DNA from: Odoribacter sp.
GTDB lineage: Bacteria > Bacteroidota > Bacteroidia > Bacteroidales > Prolixibacteraceae
Assembly: GCA_013824715.1 (NCBI GenBank)
Contig: PNOH01000001.1
Coordinates: 177,531 to 241,530 of the forward strand
DNA length: 64,000 nucleotides
Reading direction: 5' to 3'
Shown: positions 55,174 through 63,925 of the stretch, piece after piece
Layout: every line of letters starts with the position of its first letter
How positions within the stretch are numbered: the stretch's first letter is position 1
Made by a program: the position numbers and the translations under genes
Notes under the pieces: model-generated
The model's input: the letters and a program-made list of their open reading frames with translations, nothing else
What the model was told of the DNA's origin: nothing
The model's database searches: none

Positions 55174-56214
55174 TTAGGACCGTGCCTTTAAAATATACTG
55201 CCCGTTAACTTTTTGAGCCTCAATTTGGAAAGTGGTCTCAATCACTTCCAGAATAAAATCGAGGGAATAATTATTGAATTGAGCAGTGAGCAGGAGCCCG
55301 TTTAGCTTCGAATCGGCCAAACGGATGTTTACTTTGTAAACTTTTTCCAAATCTTCAATTACTTCGACCAGCGAAGTCGCCTTAAAAATCAGGTTGTGGG
55401 TCTTCCAGGCTAAGAAATTAGGATTCCGATTGGTAGTTTTCAGTAACGAATTGCTCGAATATACCAAAGTTCCTTTATCGCCCGGAGTCAGGATCAATTC
55501 ATTGGTTTGCAAAGGTTCGGTTGTCTTAATTATAACCTGCACCTTGCCGGTTTCAACAGTAACTTCCACCAGTTTTGTTTCAGGATAGGCATTTACATTA
55601 AAGCTGGTACCAAGAACTTTAATTTGCGCTTTTCCGGCATGAATGATGAAAGGTTTATTTTTATTTGGCTTAACTTCGAAAAATGCTTCTCCTTCAATGG
55701 TTACTTCACGGGTGTTCCGGCTAAATTTTTTCGGGTATTTCAATTTGGTGTCCGTATTTAAACTGACCAGAGTTCCGTCGGGTAGGGTATATGTGTTTAC
55801 AACCTGATGGGTAGCCGACACTTCAAGTAAATTGCTCTTTGCCGATGGGCTGTAAATCACCACATAACCAGAAACCAGCAGTATGGCTGCAAATACCAGG
55901 GCAGCAGCAATTCTGAATACTGGATTGGTAATTAAAATTCTGAATTTTGTTGGCCTGGCTGAAGATTGGCTGTGAATTGTGGATTCTACTTTTGCCCAGG
56001 CTTGTTCCTCCCTGTATTTTTTCAGATGATAAAACAAATCAACCTTGTTTGCCAGGATCAGTAGCTGCTCCTTTTCCTCCTTGAAAAAACCGGGCACAAC
56101 ATCTGTTTGATCTTTTGTTATTGGTCCAGTATTTTCATCGTAAATCGATTTTGCGATCAACTCCCAATCTTTATCTGCTATCTTGTGATTTGCTTTCATA
56201 CGCCTAAAGGACAT
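55174..56214 (-). CDS. FecR-family anti-sigma factor
   Basis: 346 aa inner-membrane sensor. Cytoplasmic N-terminal part (about 1-100), one membrane helix (about 108-128, IAAALVFAAILLVSGYVVIY), periplasmic FecR domain (about 140-245, YTLPDGTLVSLNTDTKLKYP, VTIEGEAFFEVKPNKNKPF, IKVLGTSFNVNAYPE) and the C-terminal DUF4974-like domain. The ATG at 56199 (MKANHK) is an equally good start. Follows the sigma gene by 19 nt and should hold it inactive. Confidence 0.93.
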   Translation of the reverse strand: MSFRRMKANHKIADKDWELIAKSIYDENTGPITKDQTDVVPGFFKEEKEQLLILANKVDLFYHLKKYREEQAWAKVESTIHSQSSARPTKFRILITNPVFRIAAALVFAAILLVSGYVVIYSPSAKSNLLEVSATHQVVNTYTLPDGTLVSLNTDTKLKYPKKFSRNTREVTIEGEAFFEVKPNKNKPFIIHAGKAQIKVLGTSFNVNAYPETKLVEVTVETGKVQVIIKTTEPLQTNELILTPGDKGTLVYSSNSLLKTTNRNPNFLAWKTHNLIFKATSLVEVIEDLEKVYKVNIRLADSKLNGLLLTAQFNNYSLDFILEVIETTFQIEAQKVNGQYILKARS

Positions 56215-56233
56215 TAAAGAGTATGTTTAACCC

Positions 56234-56827
56234 CTATTGCCGGCCTTCTGTTTTTTTAAAAAATAAAAATAAGGTCATCAAATAGTTACTGAAATCTTTT
56301 AACTCATAGCGTAAGTGTTTCAAAGCCAAACCCATTTGGGCCTCTACTGTCTTTATCGAAATGTTTAACGTATCGGCAATTTCCTTGTATTTCATTCCCT
56401 GTTCGCGGCTCAGCCTGAAAATTTCCTTTCGTTTAGGGGGAAGTGCATCAATACTTTGTTCAATTCGTTGAATCAAGCCGACCTCGATGTAGTAATGTTC
56501 CGGATCGATATCCTGGTGAGACGATTCGAGCACCATGCCGGCATATTGCTTTTTTATTTTCTCGTGCTGAATCTGGTTCAGGCATTGGTTATGTATAGAA
56601 CGAAAAAAGTAATGTTTTACAGATGTTTCGATGTTCAGGGTTTTGCGTTTTTCCCAGATTTTAACGAACATATCCTGAACGGTTTCTTCGGCTAATTCAC
56701 TATCGTTCAGAAATTGACGGGCAAAATGACACATTGCAGAATAGTATTTGCGGAACAAGGCCTGAAATGCCCGCTCGTCGCCTTCCTTAAATTTCAAATA
56801 TAATTCTTTATCGTCAGTATGATCCAT
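56234..56827 (-). CDS. ECF RNA polymerase sigma-70 factor
   Basis: 197 aa from the ATG at 56827 (MDHTDDKELYLKF). Region 2 (FRKYYSAMCHFARQFLNDSE, AEETVQDMFVKIWEKR) and region 4 (LPPKRKEIFRLSREQGMKYK, IADTLNISIKTVEAQM) are both clear. First gene of a five-gene operon with FecR, STN-protease, STN-DUF5686-like and MG2-plug proteins. Confidence 0.94.
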   Translation of the reverse strand: MDHTDDKELYLKFKEGDERAFQALFRKYYSAMCHFARQFLNDSELAEETVQDMFVKIWEKRKTLNIETSVKHYFFRSIHNQCLNQIQHEKIKKQYAGMVLESSHQDIDPEHYYIEVGLIQRIEQSIDALPPKRKEIFRLSREQGMKYKEIADTLNISIKTVEAQMGLALKHLRYELKDFSNYLMTLFLFFKKTEGRQ

Positions 56828-56891
56828 AAGTCCCGCGCAAATCCTCCATTTTGAGAATTCGGATAAAGGTATAAAAAAATCGAAAAACCTA

Positions 56892-56920
56892 TTGTGCAAA
56901 GGAATTTTCCATTATTTTTG
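56892..56920 (+). promoter_or_regulatory. Promoter of tRNA-Leu
   Basis: TTG at 56892-56894 (-33-like) is followed after 18 nt by the -7 box TATTTTTG (56913-56920). The mature tRNA starts 18 nt further on. Confidence 0.65.
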
Positions 56921-56938
56921 CAGCCGGTTTATGAATAT

Positions 56939-57022
56939 GCCCGGATGGCGGAATTGGTAGACGCGCTGGACTCAAAATCCAGTAACAGCAATGTTGTGTG
57001 GGTTCGATTCCCACTCCGGGTA
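56939..57022 (+). tRNA. tRNA-Leu (CAA)
   Basis: Acceptor GCCCGGA/TCCGGGT, anticodon stem CTGGA/TCCAG around loop CTCAAAA (anticodon CAA), a class II variable arm (GTAACAGCAATGTTGT), T arm GTGGG TTCGATT CCCAC and discriminator A. CCA is not encoded. Confidence 0.95.
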
Positions 57023-57028
57023 CAACGA

Positions 57029-57057
57029 AAAAAGCCACTGATATTCAGTGGCTTTTT
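57029..57057 (+). terminator. Terminator after tRNA-Leu
   Basis: A perfect 13 bp stem AAAAAGCCACTGA / TCAGTGGCTTTTT with a 3 nt loop, 6 nt after the tRNA. Confidence 0.9.
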
Positions 57058-57155
57058 CTATTCTGTCACGAAAATATATCAATCCTATTTTTTCTTTGCC
57101 TGTGCAGCTTCGCTTTTATCAGTCTTATCATTGGGCGAATTCTCTTTTTAAATCA

Positions 57156-58058
57156 TTAAAAACTTATCGTAAACATGATTGATTGATCTACCAGATCGTT
57201 TTCAGACAAATTGAGGTCGTGGACCTGATGATAGTTGTATTCCATTCCGACCTTTTTATAGAACAATCCGGATCTGACTAATATTGACCTTCGGCTGGCA
57301 TCAAAGTCCTGAAAAAAGTTTTCTCTTGACAAGGCCACAGCTTTGGCATTTAAAACAAAACTCAAGGATTCGGAAATTTGGGAATTAACATTGAACTCGA
57401 TAATTCCGCTAAATCCTGATTCAAAATCTGATTTCCCTCCACTGATGTCGTTCTGTATTTCAAATTTTTTATTCAAGGTTTGTTGAAAAGCGTAACCAAG
57501 TCCGTAAGTTAATTCCCAGGTTGTATTATCCTTGTTTTGATAGGAATAATGTTTTTGCCCCAGAAACAAAGTCTGGTAGAGGAACAAAGGATCAAGAAAG
57601 CTGGTTGGCATATCATCAATCGTCCCTTTTCCCATATTAGTCTCGGCAGTAGTTTCCAAAAACAACCTGATTACCGGGACTTTTATTAGCGGAATGGAAG
57701 GAGTTATTGAGAGAATAAAGGCATCCTGCAATTTCTCCGCGTCCTGCCCCGTAATTTTACTTTCGCCATATTGCATAAATAGGGTCGAGCTGAAATCAAA
57801 TTTCTTGCCGATATAGTCAAAGTCGGAGTTTAAAGTACCCAGCCATTGAAGATTAGTTGTTCGTTCCCCATCTGCATTCGAGTCGGAGAATGTTAATCCA
57901 AGACTTGGCCGAATATGAAAATTAACTTTCTTTTTGCCATTATCATCAGCTATAGAATCATTTTGCTTATACTCTTTGCTGAAAGATGGCAGGGCATACA
58001 TTTTAGAAAATAATCCTGAAATCATTATCAGAAAGAAAAGCATGATCCGAATTTTCAT
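57156..58058 (-). CDS. Outer membrane beta-barrel protein (DUF3078-like)
   Basis: 300 aa. Signal peptide (1 to about 22), then alternating amphipathic strands with many aromatic residues and a C-terminal phenylalanine (IMFTISF), as in outer membrane barrels. Segments such as TTNLQWLGTLNSDFDYIGKK and TTWELTYGLGYAFQQTLNKK resemble DUF3078 proteins; the family call is tentative. Not clearly linked to its neighbours. Confidence 0.75.
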   Translation of the reverse strand: MKIRIMLFFLIMISGLFSKMYALPSFSKEYKQNDSIADDNGKKKVNFHIRPSLGLTFSDSNADGERTTNLQWLGTLNSDFDYIGKKFDFSSTLFMQYGESKITGQDAEKLQDAFILSITPSIPLIKVPVIRLFLETTAETNMGKGTIDDMPTSFLDPLFLYQTLFLGQKHYSYQNKDNTTWELTYGLGYAFQQTLNKKFEIQNDISGGKSDFESGFSGIIEFNVNSQISESLSFVLNAKAVALSRENFFQDFDASRRSILVRSGLFYKKVGMEYNYHQVHDLNLSENDLVDQSIMFTISF

Positions 58059-58115
58059 GACCAGTTGAATTTTGGTTTCTAAATTAGTTTTGTACCTAGC
58101 CTTTAATACTTCTTA

Positions 58116-58745
58116 TTATTTCATAAGGGTAACATGACCGGTTTTTGTATGTTTGGAAGCCATGTATTCTCCGTTTTCAACATCGAGGTTGAAAGTAGCC
58201 TCATATCGTTTAACCATGCCACTACCAGCCGTACCGACACTACCAGTGCCCGAATTTGTTTCGCCCCAGCTCCACGAAACTAAAAGGTCGCAGTCGTCAT
58301 CACAATCATCAGGCATTGTAAATTGACCATTTACTACCGGTAATTTTCTCGATATTCCTTTTAATGTAATCATGACACTTAAATCACTTACTGAAACTTT
58401 ACCGGTTGACTGTTTGGTTGGCGATTCCCTGGCCAGCATGGGCGAGCTTTTATCCAACTCTTTGGTGATTGTAAATGGTTTATGCTGTCTTTTCCCAGTT
58501 GGCAAACCACTTGCAGCATCACGTGGACTCACAATTTCCTGATCAAAGTTAATAGTACAACTGCCATCGGCACAGCGAATTTTCCCAACGCAAACCACCG
58601 TATTATCCGGGCTGGCATTGTTATTTTTAACATTACTTCTGCTGGTATTGACTTTTTGGCCATCGGTAGCTTCCTGAGCATACAACTGGCCTGTAAAACT
58701 GGCAGTTACAATAATCGCCAGTAAAACAAAAACTTTCTTTTTCAT
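58116..58745 (-). CDS. Secreted protein with Hcp-like motifs, paralogue 1
   Basis: 209 aa with a signal peptide (1 to about 23, ending LYAQ). It shares SPRDAASGLPTGKRQHKPF, NGQFTMPDDC and CDLLVSWSWGETNSG with its neighbour at 58885-59514. The stretch TGKRQHKPFTITKELDKSSP resembles a segment of type VI Hcp tube proteins, and the SWSWG motif also occurs in Hcp, but the order differs and Hcp normally has no signal peptide. No type VI genes are in the window. Function unknown. Confidence 0.75.
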   Translation of the reverse strand: MKKKVFVLLAIIVTASFTGQLYAQEATDGQKVNTSRSNVKNNNASPDNTVVCVGKIRCADGSCTINFDQEIVSPRDAASGLPTGKRQHKPFTITKELDKSSPMLARESPTKQSTGKVSVSDLSVMITLKGISRKLPVVNGQFTMPDDCDDDCDLLVSWSWGETNSGTGSVGTAGSGMVKRYEATFNLDVENGEYMASKHTKTGHVTLMK

Positions 58746-58884
58746 CCGTGTATAATTTGTTTTTTAATTGCCGGATGGAACTCGCATGTGAGATATTCAT
58801 CCGTGTTTGTGTTTAACGAACATGCTCGTTTCATAGTTAATTAATTTTGGTATAAAAGATGTTTATGAGAAATTTTATTGAATG

Positions 58885-59514
58885 CTATTTATTTGATGCC
58901 CCGGTACCTTTTGTTTTTATTGCCATACAGGCGCCATTTTCCATGGTTAATATAAAATGGCATTGAGCATATGATTTCGAGCTTCCCGTATTTGATTCTC
59001 CCCAACTCCATGAAAGGATAAGATCGCATTCTCCGTTCGGACAGTCGCCTGGTAAAGTAAATTGGCCATTATTCACCACAAGGTTGTTAAACTGATTGCC
59101 TCCTGGATTTTTGCCTCCTTTCACACTTATCCCTTTAATCGGATTACCAGCACTTCTCATTCCTGAAGACTGACCTGTTGCTACATCACGCGGGCTTTTT
59201 ATTTCGGATACAGAATTATCAGTTGAACTTACGGCAAAACGATATGGTTTGTGCATTCTTTTCCCTGTTGCCATTCCACTTGCGGCATCTCTTGGACTTT
59301 TTACATCGTAAGTAAAGGCAATGTCACAACCAGTTTCGGTACCCGAGATTGTTACCACACAAGCTGGAACATTGGCCGCGACGGTATTTTCATTGGCGTT
59401 GTTACTTTTAGTCCTTGTCTTCATGATTGCATCAGTTGTTTCCTGTGCAAAAATCTGTCCCGAAATACTCATGGCTGTAAAAAAAGCTACTGTAATAAGA
59501 GTTTGTTTTTTCAT
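58885..59514 (-). CDS. Secreted protein with Hcp-like motifs, paralogue 2
   Basis: 209 aa with a signal peptide (1 to about 23, ending IFAQ). Tandem paralogue of the gene at 58116-58745: SPRDAASGMATGKRMHKPYR, a second SPRDVATGQSSGMR copy inside the same protein, NGQFTLPGDCPNGECDL and SWSWGESNTGSS. The TITKELDKSSP part of the paralogue is not kept here. 139 nt separate the two genes, so they may have separate promoters. Confidence 0.75.
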   Translation of the reverse strand: MKKQTLITVAFFTAMSISGQIFAQETTDAIMKTRTKSNNANENTVAANVPACVVTISGTETGCDIAFTYDVKSPRDAASGMATGKRMHKPYRFAVSSTDNSVSEIKSPRDVATGQSSGMRSAGNPIKGISVKGGKNPGGNQFNNLVVNNGQFTLPGDCPNGECDLILSWSWGESNTGSSKSYAQCHFILTMENGACMAIKTKGTGASNK

Positions 59515-59680
59515 AATCGGAATGTTTTAAGGTTTTCTAATTTCATTCTAAATAAATTAGATAAATTAAAGACAAACAACTCTCTTATTTGTTTAAAAAA
59601 TATAATTTAATGGTAAAAGTTTGAATTGGTGGGCTTTTCGAATTTTTTATTTTCGAATAGTAATTCAAAGAATGTTTCAA

Positions 59681-59688
59681 TATATTTG
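59681..59688 (+). promoter_or_regulatory. -7 box upstream of the response regulator
   Basis: TATATTTG fits TAnnTTTG; the ATG is 33 nt downstream. Confidence 0.45.
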
Positions 59689-59721
59689 GTTGTTTTTTAT
59701 ATAACATGAATCTTCAAAGAA

Positions 59722-60099
59722 ATGAACGAGAATAATTTTCCGAACATTCTTATTGCTGAAGATGTTGAGTCTAACTTTCTCTACCTGAAGGCTGTGCTCA
59801 GCAAATTGAATGCTACCATTTTTTGGGCCAAAAACGGGATCGAAGCTGTAAATTTGTGCCATCCTGACAATGCTATTGATTTGGTTTTAATGGATCTTCA
59901 AATGCCTGATATGAATGGTTATGAGGCTACCCAGGCTTTAAAAAAGAAATATCCTGAACTTCCTATAATTGCCCAAACTGCATTTGCAATGTCCGACGAC
60001 CGCGAGAAGGCTATGGATGCCGGCTGCGATGATTATCTGGCAAAACCAATCAAATCAAAAGATCTGTTATTTGTAGTTGGGAAATACATAAAATCTTAG
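59722..60099 (+). CDS. Single-domain response regulator (CheY-like receiver)
   Basis: 125 aa receiver with acidic pair E13-D14, phospho-acceptor D58 (LVLMDLQMPDMNG), T87 and K109 (YLAKPI). The sequence is like receivers of hybrid kinases. No output domain; no kinase is next to it. A terminator follows at once, so it is a single-gene unit. Confidence 0.93.
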   Translation: MNENNFPNILIAEDVESNFLYLKAVLSKLNATIFWAKNGIEAVNLCHPDNAIDLVLMDLQMPDMNGYEATQALKKKYPELPIIAQTAFAMSDDREKAMDAGCDDYLAKPIKSKDLLFVVGKYIKS

Positions 60100-60118
60100 T
60101 CGAAAATACTCGCTCCGC

Positions 60119-60156
60119 AAAAAAGCGTCCTTCTGGAATTTAGAAGGACGTTTTTT
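60119..60156 (+). terminator. Terminator after the response regulator
   Basis: CGTCCTTCT (60126-60134) / AGAAGGACG (60142-60150) with a 7 nt loop, flanked by a run of A before and TTTTTT after. Confidence 0.88.
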
Positions 60157-60260
60157 GTAATAGGTTGTGTGCAATAAATACTCATCAATCATTACTTTTG
60201 CCCGAAAGCTATTTGTGCCAAAGCCTGGCCTGATTAGTTAGATTACTTTAGATAAAAACC

Positions 60261-60698
60261 ATGGGAACAGAAATAAAACCAAAACAGTTTCTCCTCGATC
60301 AACGCTATTTGAAAATGGCCTCTGTCTGGGCACAGAATTCATACTGTATAAGGCGTCAGGTGGGGGCATTGCTTGTGAAAGATAAAATGATTATTTCGGA
60401 TGGGTACAATGGTACACCTTCAGGGTTTGAAAATAATTGCGAAGACGAGAACAACATTACTTTCCCATACGTTTTACATGCCGAAGCGAATGCGATAACC
60501 AAAGTGGCCAAGTCGAACAACAGCAGCGATGGGGCAACCTTATATGTTACCTCTTCACCATGCATGGAATGCGCGAAGCTGATTATTCAGGCAGGTATAA
60601 AAAGGGTTGTTTTTTACGATAATTACCATAAAACTGACGGAGTAGATCTGTTAAAAAAGGCCAATATTGAAGTTCTCCAGGTTGAACCGGAGGCTTAA
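60261..60698 (+). CDS. dCMP deaminase family protein
   Basis: 145 aa zinc deaminase making dUMP from dCMP for dTMP synthesis. Zinc site in LHAEANAI (His, with the catalytic Glu) and SPCMECAK (two Cys), plus GYNGTPSGFENNC, typical of the dCMP-deaminase/ComEB group. It ends 19 nt before the protease gene. Confidence 0.94.
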   Translation: MGTEIKPKQFLLDQRYLKMASVWAQNSYCIRRQVGALLVKDKMIISDGYNGTPSGFENNCEDENNITFPYVLHAEANAITKVAKSNNSSDGATLYVTSSPCMECAKLIIQAGIKRVVFYDNYHKTDGVDLLKKANIEVLQVEPEA

Positions 60699-60717
60699 CC
60701 AGAAATCAATACAAAAG

Positions 60718-62346
60718 ATGAAAAACACTAAATTCTCAGTTTATATCCCGGTTTTACTGGCCATCTTTTTGGTTGCCGGCATTTTAATAGGAAACCGGTT
60801 GACCCGTAATTCGGGAAGCGCTTTGTCGTTGAGGTCAAAATCGAATAAGATGGAAGCCATTCTCGACCTGATTCAGAATGCCTATGTTGATTCGATTTCG
60901 ACCGATACGCTTGTTGAAAAGACCATTCCGCAGCTTCTCAAAAATCTTGATCCGCACACGGCCTATATTCCGGCAAAAGATATGGTTGGCGTGGAAGAAG
61001 AAATGCGGGGCAATTTTGGTGGGATTGGCGTACAGTTCTCCATTCAGAATGATACAGTCATGGTGGTGGATGTGATTTCAGGCGGACCATCTTCGAAACT
61101 TGGCATTTTGCCCGGCGACCGGATTGTAACTGTTAATGACACTTTGCTGGCAGGCAAAGGCCTGAAAAACGAAAAAGTACTTTCAAAACTTCGGGGAGAA
61201 AAAGGAAGCAAGGTAAATGTAGGAATCAAACGGAAAGGATTTAAAGAACTTTTTGATTTTGAAATTACAAGGGGCGACATTCCGATTTACAGTGTTGATG
61301 TCAGCTACATGATTGATTCCACAACAGGGTATATCAAGGTAAGCCGCTTTGGGGAACATACTTACCAGGAATTTATGGAGGGCATAAAGAGGATTGATCA
61401 GCAGGGCATGAAGAATGTGATAGTTGATTTGCGCGGAAACCCGGGTGGTTACCTGAATGCTGTTATCCGAATGGTGAATGAATTCCTTGATAAGGGAGAA
61501 TTGATTGTTTATACTGAAGGAAATTCGCAGGCACGTAAAACTTTTCAGGCAGATAGTCGTGGCGCATACCGCGATAAAGGGATTGTGGTTTTGATTGATG
61601 ATTTTTCGGCTTCGGCCAGTGAAATTTTTGCCGGAGCCATTCAGGACAACGACCGCGGTTGGATTGTTGGCCGCCGTTCGTTTGGGAAAGGCCTTGTTCA
61701 GGAACAAATACCTTTTAACGACGGAAGCGCTGTTCGCCTGACTGTTGCGCGCTACTACACTCCAAGCGGTAGGTGTATTCAAAAACCATACAACAAAGGA
61801 AACGACGAGTATTACAAAGACATCATGGATCGTGCTATTCATGGCGAATTTCAGACCGCGGACAGTATCAGATATTCGGATACCGTGAAGTACAGAACGC
61901 TTTCCGGACGTATTGTGCACGGCGGTGGTGGAATTATGCCCGATTTCTTTGTTCCAGCCGATACTTTAGGATACTCTGAATATTATTCAAAAATTACCCA
62001 AAAAGGACTGGTTTATCAGTTTGCATTGGATTATGCAGATTCGAACCGAAAGGAACTTTCGAAATTGACTACAAGCGATGAGTTCGAAACTTATTTCCAA
62101 AAGACCAGCGTTTTAAACTTATTTGTTGATTTTGCCGATAAGAAAGGAGTCAAATCCAATCAGGCCGACCTGAAAACGTCTTCCAAAATAATTGATAATC
62201 AGATAAAAGCCTACATTGCCCGGAACATCATAGGCGAACAGGGCTTTTATCCCATCATCAAGAATATAGACAAGACTTTACTTGAAGCCATCGGGAAGAT
62301 AAAAATTCCAATTCATCAAAATTTAACGACTGTTGTAACAAAATGA
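60718..62346 (+). CDS. S41-family C-terminal processing peptidase
   Basis: 542 aa from the ATG at 60718 (MKNTKFSVYI); upstream in-frame codons overlap the deaminase gene. N-terminal signal anchor (about 8-27), PDZ domain (about 95-180, MRGNFGGIGVQF, GPSSKLGILPGDRI), protease core with S299 in FSASASEIFAGA, K324 in SFGKGLVQ and Q328, the same Ser/Lys/Gln spacing as in E. coli Tsp. Cuts periplasmic proteins near their C-termini. Confidence 0.94.
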   Translation: MKNTKFSVYIPVLLAIFLVAGILIGNRLTRNSGSALSLRSKSNKMEAILDLIQNAYVDSISTDTLVEKTIPQLLKNLDPHTAYIPAKDMVGVEEEMRGNFGGIGVQFSIQNDTVMVVDVISGGPSSKLGILPGDRIVTVNDTLLAGKGLKNEKVLSKLRGEKGSKVNVGIKRKGFKELFDFEITRGDIPIYSVDVSYMIDSTTGYIKVSRFGEHTYQEFMEGIKRIDQQGMKNVIVDLRGNPGGYLNAVIRMVNEFLDKGELIVYTEGNSQARKTFQADSRGAYRDKGIVVLIDDFSASASEIFAGAIQDNDRGWIVGRRSFGKGLVQEQIPFNDGSAVRLTVARYYTPSGRCIQKPYNKGNDEYYKDIMDRAIHGEFQTADSIRYSDTVKYRTLSGRIVHGGGGIMPDFFVPADTLGYSEYYSKITQKGLVYQFALDYADSNRKELSKLTTSDEFETYFQKTSVLNLFVDFADKKGVKSNQADLKTSSKIIDNQIKAYIARNIIGEQGFYPIIKNIDKTLLEAIGKIKIPIHQNLTTVVTK

Positions 62347-62387
62347 ATTGTTGATCGTCATACCATGTAAAAAGTAAGCGAACCAGC

Positions 62388-62873
62388 ATGAACGTAAAGG
62401 AATACAACCAATCGGTTGATCTGTATTCAGACAATGTTTTCCGCTTTATCCTGAAAAACATCAAAGACGAAGAACGTGCACGTGATATCGTTCAGGATAG
62501 CTACGAAAAATTGTGGAGGAATGCCGAAAATGTAAATGCAGGTAAAGTCAAATCGTATTTATTTACTACAGCCTACCACACCATGATAGATGTTCTCCGC
62601 AAAAATAAACGCCAGACATATCTGGAAGATTACCAGATACCGGAAGAAACCCATAATGAGCAATATTCCGATCTTTCAGAGATTTTAAACATAGCAGTGA
62701 AGCAATTGCCCTACATTCAACGGACAGTTATTTTGCTACGCGACTACGAAGGTTACTCCTATAAAGAAATTGGAGAGGTGACCTCATTAAGCGAAGCCCA
62801 GGTAAAAGTTTACATTTACCGTGCGCGGGTTTTCCTGAAAAATTACATAGGCAAAATGGATTTAGTTGTATGA
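62388..62873 (+). CDS. ECF RNA polymerase sigma-70 factor
   Basis: 161 aa. Region 2 (DNVFRFILKNIKDEERARDI, VQDSYEKLWRN) and region 4 (LPYIQRTVILLRDYEGYSYK, EIGEVTSLSEAQVKVYIYRA). Overlaps the next gene by ATGA, so the two are translationally coupled. Confidence 0.93.
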   Translation: MNVKEYNQSVDLYSDNVFRFILKNIKDEERARDIVQDSYEKLWRNAENVNAGKVKSYLFTTAYHTMIDVLRKNKRQTYLEDYQIPEETHNEQYSDLSEILNIAVKQLPYIQRTVILLRDYEGYSYKEIGEVTSLSEAQVKVYIYRARVFLKNYIGKMDLVV

Positions 62874-63922
62874 ATATAACCAGAGATAATTACGAACCGT
62901 TTTTTCTCGATTACCTCGAAGGTAACCTGAAGGAAAATATGATTGATCAGTTTCTGGATTTTCTGGAAAACAATCCTGATCTGAAGGAAGAATTGCACCT
63001 GTTCGAATACATCCATTTACCCGAAGAGCACATTGATTTTTCAGGCAAGGAACAGCTTTATAAAAGTTCAGCCGAAGCTAAAGCCATATTTGAAAATAAA
63101 ATTATTGCCTATCTCGAAGGTGATTTGGAATACGAAGGTCGAAAATCATTCGAAACGTACTTATCCGGACATCCTGAATTACAGAAAGAATACGCTTTGT
63201 TTTCAAAAACCAGGCTTAAACCGGATACCGGAATCATTTATCAGGGGAAGAATAAATTATACAAAAAGCCGGGTTCTGTTATTCTGATGAACTGGGTTGC
63301 ACGGGCAGCAGCCGTAATTGTTTTACTTTGGGGAATAAATTCAGTCATTCAAACTGAAAATCAGTTCGACACAGAAAATACAGTTCAGGGAATTGCTGAA
63401 GTAAGTCCGAAACCAGTGGAACCAGTCAAAAAGAATGACTCAGATAAAAAGATTTTGGAAACTGATGCCACGGAAAAGCTGAAAACGACCAAAGTCACCA
63501 ATCCCGTGAAAACCAAGAGCCTTCGCGAACAAACCAAAGGAAGGATGGAAGAAACACAGCCTGCTGATTACAGCCCGATTGAGCGCGATTTGACAACGCT
63601 CGCACAGATTTCTCCCATAATGGCACAACTTGACCGGGTGCCTTTGGAAGCCGGGCTGGCAGTTTCGGGATCGGTTAACGTGGGAAAAATCAATGATCGC
63701 CGGAATATCATGACCATCGAAGAATTTCTGGCAAGCCGCGCAAAGAAAGTGGGAAATGAAGGTTTGCTTTCTGCACAACGAATTGCTCGTGTCGGGCTTG
63801 GGCTGGCCTCAGAGCTTTCGGGCGACAGGATTGGCTACAGTGTGAAAGATGGTAAGATTTCAAGCCTCGCTTTTGAAAGCAAATTGTTAGCCTTCTCAAT
63901 TCCCCTGGAAAAAAACAGATAA
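62870..63922 (+). CDS. Putative anti-sigma membrane protein
   Basis: 350 aa. Cytoplasmic N-terminal part with two similar zinc-free anti-sigma-like segments (YEPFFLDYLEGNL and IIAYLEGDLEYEGRKSFETY), one membrane helix (about 142-160, WVARAAAVIVLLWGIN) and a periplasmic Lys/Thr-rich region. It is coupled to the sigma factor by ATGA. The anti-sigma role is inferred from this pairing; no named family is certain. Confidence 0.75.
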   Translation: MNITRDNYEPFFLDYLEGNLKENMIDQFLDFLENNPDLKEELHLFEYIHLPEEHIDFSGKEQLYKSSAEAKAIFENKIIAYLEGDLEYEGRKSFETYLSGHPELQKEYALFSKTRLKPDTGIIYQGKNKLYKKPGSVILMNWVARAAAVIVLLWGINSVIQTENQFDTENTVQGIAEVSPKPVEPVKKNDSDKKILETDATEKLKTTKVTNPVKTKSLREQTKGRMEETQPADYSPIERDLTTLAQISPIMAQLDRVPLEAGLAVSGSVNVGKINDRRNIMTIEEFLASRAKKVGNEGLLSAQRIARVGLGLASELSGDRIGYSVKDGKISSLAFESKLLAFSIPLEKNR

Positions 63923-63925
63923 TTA

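Noticed and set aside
61183..61920. 245-codon minus-strand open frame opposite the S41 protease gene
   Set aside because: It lies wholly inside a gene with full catalytic motifs; its translation shows no signal or family and reflects codon bias of the coding strand.
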